From the NCBI GenBank assembly GCA_026414525.1, contig JAOAIV010000005.1, positions 1 through 32,522 on the forward strand: 32,522 nt of DNA. Reading direction: 5' to 3'. The position numbers and the translations under genes are program-made. Positions 15,567 through 23,582 of this stretch are shown here, one piece after another (positions within the stretch are counted from its first letter, which is position 1; each line of letters opens with the position of its first letter). Source of the DNA: Candidatus Bathyarchaeota archaeon (GTDB lineage: Archaea; Thermoproteota; Bathyarchaeia; Bathyarchaeales; Bathycorpusculaceae). Under the pieces are notes generated by a model. It searched no databases. It was not told the origin of the DNA and worked only from the letters and a program-made list of their open reading frames with translations.

Positions 15567-17219
15567 TCAATATCGACCTTTTCCTTTAGTAACTAGTCTT
15601 AGCAATAGGAGAATCAGGAAGGAAAACACTATTAGAATTCCACAGCCCAATCCAACAACTGAAGGGGTAATATTTGTATTTAAAGCAGGATTCTGTAGTG
15701 CTCTTACCCAATTAACTATAACGACCGGCGCAGTCTGCAAATTTGTCACAACCGCCAAAGTGGCGCCTGTTTCACTTACGCTTCTGGTGAAAACCATTAT
15801 AGCGCCTGAAAGAATTGAATACTTGGTTAGCGGTAACATTATTGTTCGAAATACGGCGAATGGTTTAGCGCCTAGAGTTCTTGCCGCGTCTTCTATGTCT
15901 ATACTTATCCTCTCAAAAGCCGCGGATATCGACCTCACAATGTATGGATAAGTGATTGCAAGGTGAGCGAAGATTAGAAGTATAAATTCAGGTATGAAAG
16001 CAAAGTTTTGCCAGAAAAATTTAAGGGAAACACCCAAAGCGATAGACGGCACTATCAACGGCACGTTAATGAGTAGATCCAGTATAGTTGAGATGGCGCC
16101 GCCAAATTTCTTCCGCGCAATCAATATCGCCATGGGCAAGCCAACGACAAAGCCGATAAGCGTAACAATTGCGCCCAAAAGGTATGAAATAAACAGGCTT
16201 TGCCAATAATTTACCCACACACCTGAACTTGAAATCGCCGCTGAAAAAGTGTCTGTGAACAGTGCTTGAAAAGCGGGCAATGCAACAAAAAGAGAGGGAA
16301 GCAATACTATCACAAGAAAAACAAGTAGGGTAACAGTGTTCCTTGCCGCAGTGGCCTTTGAGTAACTGAATTTTCTTTCCATGGTCGGCCAGACTCGGTT
16401 GAATGGTAATCTCAGCCTTGAACCTAAAATGCGAATCAGAGCAAAAATCGAAAGAGACGTAACTATCAGTATTAGGCTTGCGAACACTGTAGCGCCCTCA
16501 TATGTAGCTTGAGAAACCAAACCGCTGGAATACGCATTTTTCATGTTTTGTAGAAACACTGGGCCATTCTCGAATAATCCGGCAACGATAAACGTTGCGC
16601 CGGTTTCTGAAAGGGACCTTGCAAACGAGAGAATAAAAGCGGCTATCAATGCAGGTTTAAGTATGGGAAAAGTAACTGTTCGCGCTGCTATTAAAGGTGC
16701 TGCGCCAAGTGTTCTGGATGCTTGCTCATATTCGCGCTTATAGTCAAGTAATGCGCCGACAAAAACGCGGACTACAATGGGATAGGAGAACGTGAAATGA
16801 AGAAGCGCAACAAGTAACCAGCCTGTCGAAATCAGTGAACCGCCGAAAAGTGCAGATAACCCCCCAGGCCCATTCCAGAATAGTAGCAGTGAATAGCCAA
16901 GCGCTGCGGTTGGCACTATAAACGGTATGTCTGCGAAGGTGTCGAGAACATTAAGCCATTTTGACTTGCCGCGCGTAATGAGCCAAGCTAATGGGACTCC
17001 TGCTGCTACATCTAATGCAGAAACAAGTAATGCAATCGCAAAGGAATTTACTACTGCATTCAGTGCCCGCTGCATGAGTGCTGGTTGGTCGAGGACCTCT
17101 TGGATGGCGCTCAATTTTGTGAAGATTCCAATTATAGGCGGCAGCAGGATTAATGCGAAGAAAACTGCGACTGCGGCAAGGTACATGGCGTATTTTATTG
17201 GCTTCTTAGCCGACATCAC
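15567..17219 (-). CDS. Fused double ABC permease (FbpB/ThiP-like)
   Basis: A 550-residue membrane protein with about twelve helices, formed by two homologous permease halves. Each half has its own coupling loop: EQASRTLGAAPLIAARTVTF followed by RSLSETGATF in the first, and EDAARTLGAKPFAVFRTIML followed by RSVSETGATL in the second. This duplicated layout is typical of ferric iron and thiamine importers. The ATPase gene follows after 57 bases. The annotated start is GTG 17219, directly followed by ATG 17216, but neither has a ribosome site. A strong GGAGGAGG lies at 17257-17264, ideally placed for an in-frame CTG at 17252 that would add 11 residues (FRRKIGNILNV after the initiator). The substrate is not determinable. 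Confidence 0.88.
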   Translation of the reverse strand: MMSAKKPIKYAMYLAAVAVFFALILLPPIIGIFTKLSAIQEVLDQPALMQRALNAVVNSFAIALLVSALDVAAGVPLAWLITRGKSKWLNVLDTFADIPFIVPTAALGYSLLLFWNGPGGLSALFGGSLISTGWLLVALLHFTFSYPIVVRVFVGALLDYKREYEQASRTLGAAPLIAARTVTFPILKPALIAAFILSFARSLSETGATFIVAGLFENGPVFLQNMKNAYSSGLVSQATYEGATVFASLILIVTSLSIFALIRILGSRLRLPFNRVWPTMERKFSYSKATAARNTVTLLVFLVIVLLPSLFVALPAFQALFTDTFSAAISSSGVWVNYWQSLFISYLLGAIVTLIGFVVGLPMAILIARKKFGGAISTILDLLINVPLIVPSIALGVSLKFFWQNFAFIPEFILLIFAHLAITYPYIVRSISAAFERISIDIEDAARTLGAKPFAVFRTIMLPLTKYSILSGAIMVFTRSVSETGATLAVVTNLQTAPVVIVNWVRALQNPALNTNITPSVVGLGCGILIVFSFLILLLLRLVTKGKGRY

Positions 17220-17249
17220 GTTTAGAATGTTACCGATTTTGCGGCGAAA

Positions 17250-17264
17250 CAGCTTTCCTCCTCC
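17250..17264 (-). promoter_or_regulatory. Strong Shine-Dalgarno followed by in-frame CTG
   Basis: The minus strand reads GGAGGAGGAAAG and then CTG in the permease frame, with no stop before GTG 17219. TATA-like sequences lie at 17270-17286 and 17358-17370. Only the more distant one would place this site inside the message. Confidence 0.4.
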
Positions 17265-17434
17265 AATTTTGTATATTTAATATATTGTTTCTATACTGTG
17301 ATGCCAGGGCTCTATTCTCCCCTCGAACCCAAATAGTACTCTATTTAGCCATCCAGACTTTATATATAATTCATAAATATTTTGTGCACCGCTATTGTGG
17401 AAATGTTAAAAGAAAATAGCGAATAGCGGCGCTT

Positions 17435-17835
17435 TCACTTTTTGGTCTCTGGCGTCTCTATTAATTCAATGTGTTCCATCAGGGTCTTCCACAAACGCTA
17501 TTAACGAAACTGTGGCGGCGAGTCTAAACGGCTCATCTGTTATTGTGACTCCCGCTTTTCTCATAGCCCCAATTGTTTGCTGCATGTCTTTAGCTTCGAA
17601 GGCTATGTTATCAAACACGTGATGCTCATAGTCTGCTTGGATAAACTTCTTTTGGTTGCGGTAGAAGGTTAATTTAAGCGTTGCGCCCCTTGCCTTCAGG
17701 ATCTCTGAGGAAAGCGATCTCGGCGTTGTTTTGCGGGATTTCTCGGCGGCTTACAAGTTTAAGCCCTAAAAAGCGAGGGTAGAAATCGATAGATCTTTCC
17801 ATGTTGCTTGTTCGGATGCTTGTGTAAACAAACAC
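17435..17835 (-). pseudogene. Glyoxalase/VOC-superfamily gene with two frameshifts
   Basis: From a GTG at 17835 the frame reads MFVYTSIRTSNMERSIDFY, then LGLKLVSRREIP and AFLRDPEGKG, a typical VOC domain start. The frame changes near 17683-17692, and the protein continues as ATLKLTFYRNQKKFIQADYE, then HHVFDNIAFEAKD and ITDEPFRLAATVSLIAFVED. After PDG it shifts again near 17472-17476 and ends HIELIETPETKK. Read through, the product has the 130-residue length and DPDGxxIEL ending of lactoylglutathione-lyase-like proteins. A TATA box (CTTTATAC, about 17865-17872) is intact. Either it is a recent pseudogene or the assembly has two one-base errors; the first shift lies in a run of four C. Confidence 0.75.
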
Positions 17836-17909
17836 CGCTTTTTACTTATATGTGGAGCGCGTAGTATAAAGACGTTTTGACTTTAAAGCAAACGGTGCCA
17901 AAATGGAAT

Positions 17910-18356
17910 TTAGAGAGAATTGCTCATTGCTTCATCTAGCGTTTGATTGACAAGAGCGTCTGCCCTTTGGATGTAATGGTTAGTTCGAGGCACACTAACA
18001 AAACTTGCTTTTTTGAAGCAGCGACTTAATTCTTTGGCTTTGCTCCAAAGTTTTTTCAGCGCAGAATTTTTCACCGAGTATTCTCCAGTAAGCTGCTTGG
18101 TTACCAGTTCACTGTCAAGATAACAAATGACTTCTTCGACATTATTGTTTACTGCAAATTGCAACGCTGCTATCAGCGCTTCATATTCAGCTTGATTATT
18201 GGTTCGTATGCCGAGGTAACGTGAATTCACAGTTATGATTTGACCATTATCCAGCATAGCTATGAACGCTGCCGCTGCTGGTCCAGGATTTCCTCTTGCA
18301 CCGCCATCGGAAAAAAGCAGCAATTTTTTTTGTATTATGCTTCCTCCAGTATTCAA
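17910..18356 (-). CDS. rnhA: Ribonuclease HI family protein
   Basis: A 148-residue RNase HI-type nuclease that cuts RNA in RNA-DNA hybrids. The four catalytic acids are visible in FSDGGARGNPGP, NNQAEYEALIAAL, CYLDSELV and RADALVN. The long basic insertion of the E. coli enzyme is absent, as in other archaeal-type family members. The annotated start is TTG 18356. However GGAGGA at 18344-18349 lies inside that reading, and a TATA-like ACATAAAG near 18370 predicts transcription from about 18347. Translation may therefore begin later, at the TTG at 18323, or at one of two ATA codons just after GGAGGAAGC. Confidence 0.88.
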   Translation of the reverse strand: MNTGGSIIQKKLLLFSDGGARGNPGPAAAAFIAMLDNGQIITVNSRYLGIRTNNQAEYEALIAALQFAVNNNVEEVICYLDSELVTKQLTGEYSVKNSALKKLWSKAKELSRCFKKASFVSVPRTNHYIQRADALVNQTLDEAMSNSL

Positions 18357-18444
18357 TATTGCCGTTCACTTTATGTGTTGCTAGCTCCTTTTTTGAGTAT
18401 TATTTTCTTTTTGGTAAACTTCGCAATTGACTGGGGCACAGAAA

Positions 18445-18454
18445 TTTTATATAA
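18445..18454 (+). promoter_or_regulatory. TATA box of the aldolase gene
   Basis: TTTTATATAA, a near-ideal archaeal TATA box. It predicts transcription from about 18476 and a leader of under 20 bases before the GTG at 18494. Confidence 0.55.
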
Positions 18455-18493
18455 CGTGCTACACCCACTCCATGTATGTTTAAAAGTTAACAT

Positions 18494-19423
18494 GTGGTGA
18501 ACAAAGTGCTTGTTACAAACAAGGATTTGATGGTTCCTGCGAGAAAAAAGGGCTATGCCATCGGCGCTTTTAACGTCCAAAACCTCGAAAGCACGTTAGC
18601 CATCGTTGAGGCGGCAACAGAAGAGAAATCTCCAGTAATAATGCAGATAACGCCAAGCGTCATCAAATACGCAGGCTTGGCATACATAACCAGCATTGTG
18701 AAAACCGCTGCGCAATCAGCACCCGTGCCAATAGCCATACACCTTGACCATGGAGAAGACTTTGAAACAGCTGCAAAATGCATCGAAGCCGGCTTCACTT
18801 CAGTCATGATTGACGGCTCATTCCTGAGTTTTGAGGAAAACATTGCATTAACGAAGCGCGTGGTGGATGTTGCACATCGGAAGGGTGTTTCAGTCGAAGC
18901 TGAGTTGGGCAAACTTGCAGGTGTAGAAGAGCGCAGCGTCGAAGAAAAAGAAGCCATCCTCACAGATCCAGATGCAGCAGCCGAGTTTGCCGAGAAAACA
19001 GGCGTGGACGCTTTGGCAGTTGCCATAGGCACATCACATGGCGCTTACAAGTTTAAAAGCGAAGCTAAACTGGATTTAGAGCGGCTGAAAGCTATAAGCA
19101 TGAAAGTGGCTATTCCGCTTGTTTTGCATGGCGCTTCGAACGTGCCGCAGTGGATCGTTGAAAAGGCCAACAAGTATGGCGCAGAGCTCAGTGGCGCAAA
19201 GGGTATACCGGAAGAGCAGATAAAGCAAGCTATCGCACTTGGCATCGCAAAAATCAACATCGATACAGACTTGCGCTTAGCATTCACGGCCACAGTTCGC
19301 GAAGTATTAACGAATTCGCCTAAAGAATTTGACCCGCGGAAAATCTTGGGACCCGCAAAAGACGCCATGAAAGAAGTAGCAAAAAGCAAAATGCGCCTCT
19401 TTGGAAGCTCAGGAAAAGCATAA
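18494..19423 (+). CDS. fba: Class II (zinc) fructose-bisphosphate aldolase
   Basis: A 309-residue class II aldolase that interconverts fructose 1,6-bisphosphate with glyceraldehyde 3-phosphate and dihydroxyacetone phosphate. Catalytic Asp85 and zinc ligand His86 are in HLDHGEDFE; further zinc ligands are His182 (GTSHGAYK) and His212 (LHGASNVP). The phosphate-binding segment KINIDTDLR is present. The longer loop after LHGAS, up to GIPEEQIKQ, marks the subtype with an extended active-site loop. A tagatose-bisphosphate specificity cannot be excluded. Most archaea use class I or the bifunctional aldolase/phosphatase, so this bacterial-type enzyme suggests transfer. The start is GTG 18494, with a second GTG directly after it. 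Malic enzyme follows. Confidence 0.9.
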   Translation: MVNKVLVTNKDLMVPARKKGYAIGAFNVQNLESTLAIVEAATEEKSPVIMQITPSVIKYAGLAYITSIVKTAAQSAPVPIAIHLDHGEDFETAAKCIEAGFTSVMIDGSFLSFEENIALTKRVVDVAHRKGVSVEAELGKLAGVEERSVEEKEAILTDPDAAAEFAEKTGVDALAVAIGTSHGAYKFKSEAKLDLERLKAISMKVAIPLVLHGASNVPQWIVEKANKYGAELSGAKGIPEEQIKQAIALGIAKINIDTDLRLAFTATVREVLTNSPKEFDPRKILGPAKDAMKEVAKSKMRLFGSSGKA

Positions 19424-19430
19424 CCTCAAA

Positions 19431-19446
19431 AATTTTCCTTTTTTCA
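19431..19446 (+). terminator. T-rich terminator after the aldolase gene
   Basis: Two T-runs within AATTTTCCTTTTTTCA begin a few bases after the stop codon. This is consistent with archaeal intrinsic termination, which needs T-tracts rather than a hairpin. Confidence 0.35.
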
Positions 19447-19596
19447 CGTAACTAAAATTTTACATAGGGTTTGTTAATAAATTCTTGGAGGACTAAAACG
19501 CATTTTGTGTATGTAAATCCGTTTTCGCGGTCATTAATGGCAAAAAGTTAAAACAGAACAGTGAACCATCCCTTTGCAAAGAAGGAGCGAAGCAGC

Positions 19597-20976
19597 ATGG
19601 TGAATGAGAAAAAACAGGGAAAACCCACAGTAGAGGAGTTGTTGGCTAAAGCCAAAAAACCCGCTTTGATAGCGCCTTCCATGCACCAATTCTATGAGGG
19701 CAAAGTGCAGGTTATGCCGAAATGCGCTATAAGAAGCATAGACGACTTTGCCATCTGGTACACTCCCGGCGTAGCCGCAGCATGCAAAGAGATTCAAGCG
19801 AAGCCAGAAAAAGCCTTCGAGCTTACAAACCGCTGGAACTATGTCGCCGTAGTTACCGACGGCACACGCGTTCTCGGCCTAGGCGACATCGGACCTGAAG
19901 CAGCAATGCCCGTAATGGAAGGCAAAGCGCTACTGTTCAAATATCTCGGCGGAGTAGACGCCTTCCCAATATGTCTCAAAACCAAAGATCCAGACGAGAT
20001 AGTGCGCGCCTGCGAGCTTCTCGAGCCCTCCTTCGGCGGAATAAACCTTGAAGATATAGAGAAGCCGAAATGTTTCCATGTTTTAGAAAAGGCTAGGGAA
20101 AGGCTTCAGATCCCTGTTTGGCATGACGACCAGCAGGGAACAGCCACCGTCATCCTTGCGGGCTTGATTAACGCGTTTAAAATTGTGGGCAAGAAACCAC
20201 AGGAATGCCTCATAACCCTTGTAGGCTCAGGCGCAGCCAACATACGCACTGCTTATGTGCTGATTAGGTGGGGCGTCAAGGCTGGCAACATAATAATGGT
20301 AGACACCAGAGGCATTGTTCACGCGGGCAGAACCGACATAACCCGCGAAGAAGACCCGTGGAAATACGAGTTGGCTCAGAAAACTAATGCTGAGGGCCGA
20401 ACAGGAGACCTCGCGGAGTCCTTCAAAGGCGTAGACGCCGTAGTTGCCGCCTCAAAGCCAGGGCCTGACACTATAAAAAAGGCATGGATTAAGACTATGG
20501 CGGACGACGCGATAGTTTTTGCATGCGCTAATCCTATTCCTGAAATTTGGCCGTGGGAAGCAGAAGAGGCTGGCGCTCGGATTGTGGCGACGGGCAGAAG
20601 CGACTTCCCTAACCAAGTAAATAATAGCTTGGGGTTTCCAGCGATTTTCCGCGGAGTGCTAGACGTTAAGGCGCGAACTGTTACAGATGACATGTGCATT
20701 GCGGCGGCGCAGGAATTGGCGAAGTTCGCCGAGGAAAGAGGCATGGATGAGCGGAATATATTGCCACGAATGGATGAGTGGGAGGTTTTTCCCAGAGAAG
20801 CCGTAGCTTGTGCCCTTAAATCAATTGAGCAAGGCGTTGCCAGAGTGAAGCTGAGTCGCCAAGAACTTTATCAGCGTGCATCCACTATAATTCAGAATGC
20901 AAGAGAAGCAACAGAGCTACTTATGAAACATGGCTTGATAAAGAAGGCGCCTCCTGAAGATAAACTTCTAAAATGA
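19597..20976 (+). CDS. NAD(P)-dependent malic enzyme
   Basis: A 459-residue malic enzyme that oxidatively decarboxylates malate to pyruvate. The N-terminal catalytic domain shows the Tyr of WYTPGVAAACKEI, the segment GLGDIGPEAAMPVMEGKAL with the expected lysine, DAFPICLKT, and the metal-binding acids in INLEDIEKP and VWHDDQQGTA. The nucleotide-binding domain begins LITLVGSGAANIRTAYVLI; the third Gly of the usual GxGxxG is Asn here. TGRSDFPNQVNNSLGFPAIF is the conserved C-terminal motif. The ATG at 19597 has GAAGGAGCG about nine bases ahead. A GTG at 19561 would add 12 residues that overlap this ribosome site. The cofactor (NAD or NADP) is not clear from sequence. Confidence 0.93.
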   Translation: MVNEKKQGKPTVEELLAKAKKPALIAPSMHQFYEGKVQVMPKCAIRSIDDFAIWYTPGVAAACKEIQAKPEKAFELTNRWNYVAVVTDGTRVLGLGDIGPEAAMPVMEGKALLFKYLGGVDAFPICLKTKDPDEIVRACELLEPSFGGINLEDIEKPKCFHVLEKARERLQIPVWHDDQQGTATVILAGLINAFKIVGKKPQECLITLVGSGAANIRTAYVLIRWGVKAGNIIMVDTRGIVHAGRTDITREEDPWKYELAQKTNAEGRTGDLAESFKGVDAVVAASKPGPDTIKKAWIKTMADDAIVFACANPIPEIWPWEAEEAGARIVATGRSDFPNQVNNSLGFPAIFRGVLDVKARTVTDDMCIAAAQELAKFAEERGMDERNILPRMDEWEVFPREAVACALKSIEQGVARVKLSRQELYQRASTIIQNAREATELLMKHGLIKKAPPEDKLLK

Positions 20977-21026
20977 ATCCCAATACTGCCGCAAAATTCC
21001 GAAAGGATTTCCAAAATGGGAGAAAA

Positions 21027-21034
21027 TTATTTAA
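21027..21034 (+). promoter_or_regulatory. TATA box of the 21068 gene
   Basis: TTATTTAA lies about 40 bases before the ATG at 21068. It predicts a start near 21056 and a leader of roughly 12 bases. Confidence 0.4.
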
Positions 21035-21067
21035 GAGATTCCATGAAACATAAGCTCAGGGATTGAA

Positions 21068-21586
21068 ATGCGTTTAGACTACACGTTATACGCTCTAGGT
21101 GCGTTAATTTTAATCATAACGGCAGTGCCCTTTGTTATAACGATAGAAGGCTTCGAGTCAGACACAAGGAATCTCTGGGTGGTATCAACCGTCGTGCTAG
21201 GGCTCTTATCAGTTGGGTTAGGCTACTCCCAGAGACCGAAAACAGTGGCGCAAGCATGCCAACCAACAGCAACAGTGGCATCGCAAGAAAAAGAAAACAC
21301 AGTAACAGCAGCACCTCAAGAAACTGTAACCACGAAAACACAGGAAGCGGCAATTCAAGAGCAGACTGTGCAATTAACCGAAACGCCCGCCCCCGTTGCA
21401 TTAACTTTAGAACTTACAGAAGTAAAAGGAATCGGAGCAAAGAGAGCAGCACAACTAAAGGCTTTAGGGATAAACAACGTTAGCGAGTTAGCTAACGCGT
21501 CTGCTGAAGACATTGCAGGAAAACTACAGATTTCCTCAAAGATAGCTCAAAAATGGATTGATAACGCACGAGAGCTAGTTAAGTAA
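21068..21586 (+). CDS. Membrane-anchored helix-hairpin-helix protein
   Basis: A 172-residue protein with two N-terminal membrane helices (about residues 7-25 and 36-54), a Gln/Thr/Glu-rich flexible linker (about 55-112), and a compact C-terminal helix-hairpin-helix domain. That domain reads ELTEVKGIGAKRAAQLKALG, then NNVSELANASAEDIAGKLQI and ending in a helix with ARELVK. GIGAKRA is the hairpin, and the following part resembles the DUF4332/SAM-like fold. Two helices would leave both ends on the same side, presumably cytoplasmic. The domain could touch DNA or another protein; the function is unknown. It is convergent with the next gene, with three bases between stops. Confidence 0.72.
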   Translation: MRLDYTLYALGALILIITAVPFVITIEGFESDTRNLWVVSTVVLGLLSVGLGYSQRPKTVAQACQPTATVASQEKENTVTAAPQETVTTKTQEAAIQEQTVQLTETPAPVALTLELTEVKGIGAKRAAQLKALGINNVSELANASAEDIAGKLQISSKIAQKWIDNARELVK

Positions 21587-21589
21587 TCA

Positions 21590-21865
21590 TTAAAAACTGC
21601 CCTGTTTACAGGGCATTAACTTCACTATATTTCTTTTCTCTAAACGCTTAATGGCATCTAAGCATTCGTCTTTTCTCTTGTCAGCAAGGTTCAAGTTTTG
21701 CATGATGTCCTTGATTGACATGCAAGGCTTTCCCAAATTCTTATGTCTATTATGAAGGTGCTTGACTATGGATTTTTCAAGTTTACCGCAGCGCCATGTG
21801 GTGTTACGCATTAAAACAACTATCGTGTGAATGAGAGTTTGTTCATTGGATTTGCGTTTCCGCAA
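21590..21865 (-). CDS. Small basic protein, likely winged-helix
   Basis: A 91-residue Lys/Arg-rich protein. The segment TWRCGKLEKSIVKHLHNRHK, then MSIKDIMQNLNLADKRKDEC and AIKRLEKRNIVKLM, has the helix-turn-helix plus wing spacing of winged-helix DNA-binding proteins. I cannot name a family. The TTG at 21865 is supported by GGGAGAGGGAAG a few bases ahead. It stands alone between a convergent gene and a GNAT gene. Confidence 0.6.
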   Translation of the reverse strand: MRKRKSNEQTLIHTIVVLMRNTTWRCGKLEKSIVKHLHNRHKNLGKPCMSIKDIMQNLNLADKRKDECLDAIKRLEKRNIVKLMPCKQGSF

Positions 21866-21971
21866 GGCTTCCCTCTCCCCCGCAGTAATAGTCTATTTTC
21901 ATCAACATTTTTAAACGTTTATTCCCAAAGACGCAATTATGGTAACCTTAAATTGAACTTCAAGTGCAAAA

Positions 21972-22445
21972 TTAAACCAAATTTTTTTGGAGATATAGGC
22001 CATGAACATCGCCATAGTATTGCATAAGTTTGCCTGCTTTCCTGTAACCTAGCTTCTGGTAAAGATTCAACCCAGCAATGTTATCTTCCCGGACTTCCAA
22101 GCGGCATTCCTTGACGCCTTTATCTCGAAACATCGATTCAATTTCAGCGAGGAGTTGCTGCGCTATACCTCTACGGCGATAAGCCGGCGCCACATTCACC
22201 GTCAATATATGACCAAATATTGACCCATTTTCAATATCTATGCGAGCTATTATAAAGCCGGCTATTTCAGTATCAACTCTCGCTATCAAACCAACAGTAT
22301 TGTAATCGGTTAACAAGTAGGCTAATTGCTGCTTCGTAAATGCCTCTTGCTCGAAACATTGCTTCTCAATCTCATAAAGCTTATCTAAAAACCTCAGCGT
22401 TGCATCTTCAATTTTTATCGCCATAGCTACCAAAAAATAATGCAT
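21972..22445 (-). CDS. GNAT N-acetyltransferase, RimI-like
   Basis: A 157-residue GCN5-related acetyltransferase. The acetyl-CoA pyrophosphate-binding loop is in VAPAYRRRGIAQQLL, followed by the RimI-like ECRLEVREDNIAGLNLYQKL and a GYRKAGKLMQYY end. In archaea such proteins often acetylate protein N-termini or ribosomal proteins; the substrate here is unproved. It lies 21 bases downstream of the flippase-like gene and is probably cotranscribed. The ATG at 22445 is used; a TATA-like GTGTAAAAAG near 22463-22472 would make it nearly leaderless. A second ATG, 21 bases on, gives MAIKIEDATL. Confidence 0.88.
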   Translation of the reverse strand: MHYFLVAMAIKIEDATLRFLDKLYEIEKQCFEQEAFTKQQLAYLLTDYNTVGLIARVDTEIAGFIIARIDIENGSIFGHILTVNVAPAYRRRGIAQQLLAEIESMFRDKGVKECRLEVREDNIAGLNLYQKLGYRKAGKLMQYYGDVHGLYLQKNLV

Positions 22446-22466
22446 AGAAGAGCAATTTTAGGCTTT

Positions 22467-23525
22467 TTACACAAACGTTGGTGCTAAAGCTGACTTCAAC
22501 TCCAACCACTGCTGTGCCACAAAACCTATGGCAAATTTCAACCAAAGTGTTATAAGCCTAATCAAGATTGTCGCCGTGGCACTTATTTCTGCAGGCACAC
22601 CTAGCGAAGTGTACAGCGTCGTCATCGCTATTTCAGGTAGTCCAACTTCAAAGGGTACCCCTACAGGCATAGATTTGACGGCTAAAACTATAGTTGAAGT
22701 CACGAGAATCACGCCCCACGATACAGGAAACTGAAGCGACAGAAAAACCAAGAAAGGTATGCTTAAACTTAAAATCCAAGAAAAAGAAAGATAAAATAGA
22801 GAAAAAACTATTGCTTTGGGTTTATGCCGAAACTCCTTCATTGAATCATGAAAATTCGCCGCTATTTTGCAAGCCTCTTCCTTAAATTTGGTTAACCACA
22901 TATGCCACCTTCCTTGGCTGAGAAACTTCCCCAGCCTCGTCAGCCAATCGATTATTTTCATGAGCCATAGCACCTTAAAGGAAAAAAGCATGACTAAAAA
23001 GAGAGTAACAGCGACGCCGGCTGCAAGAAAGAGGATTAAATTAAAAATTAAGGGATTAACCTGTGTTTCAGCGAAAAGCAAAAACATACCGGCGACAAGG
23101 ACTATGATGTTAAGACACATGCCCAAAATTCGGTGCATAACAAGAGATGCAACTGCTTGACCGCACTTACTGTTACCATGCTCTTTAGTGATCAAGTAGA
23201 CTCGCAAGGCTTCGCCGCTTATGGACTCCGCTGGGATTATGGCATCCACGAATATGCCATACCACACATAAAGATAAGATTTAACCACAGACAGCTTGAT
23301 GGCAAGAAAATTGGTTAATATTCGCCAGGATAAAGAAAAAAAGAATACTTCCGCTAAACTAAAACCTACCGCCAAAGCGTAAGGCAAGGGGTCAACGCGT
23401 TGAGCTGTAGCGATAATAGTCACGACGTCTACTTGAAAGAGATAAACATACGTAAAGAAGGCAATTAACCCTATCAGTGGAAACAACAAGGTTCTAGGCG
23501 TTACTTTAGGCTTCCGTGTTCCCAT
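22467..23525 (-). CDS. Flippase-like integral membrane protein (LPG synthase TM/UPF0104)
   Basis: A 352-residue protein with about eight membrane helices and the marks of the lysylphosphatidylglycerol-synthase membrane domain family: SLSWRILTNFLAIKLSVVKS, then IIPAESISGEALRVYLI, the charged helix of a conserved cytoplasmic segment, and MPVGVPFEVGLPEIAMTTLY near the end. Family members lacking the synthase half include archaeal lipid-linked sugar transfer or flipping proteins (AglD-like), but activity is unproved. It is first of a likely two-gene unit with the GNAT gene. A TATA-like GCATATAAC at 23572-23580 lies about 50 bases before the ATG. Confidence 0.85.
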   Translation of the reverse strand: MGTRKPKVTPRTLLFPLIGLIAFFTYVYLFQVDVVTIIATAQRVDPLPYALAVGFSLAEVFFFSLSWRILTNFLAIKLSVVKSYLYVWYGIFVDAIIPAESISGEALRVYLITKEHGNSKCGQAVASLVMHRILGMCLNIIVLVAGMFLLFAETQVNPLIFNLILFLAAGVAVTLFLVMLFSFKVLWLMKIIDWLTRLGKFLSQGRWHMWLTKFKEEACKIAANFHDSMKEFRHKPKAIVFSLFYLSFSWILSLSIPFLVFLSLQFPVSWGVILVTSTIVLAVKSMPVGVPFEVGLPEIAMTTLYTSLGVPAEISATATILIRLITLWLKFAIGFVAQQWLELKSALAPTFV

Positions 23526-23582
23526 TGAGGTCTACACCCAGTAAAGTAAACGCTAAATTGCGGTTTCGGCTGTTATATGCTT

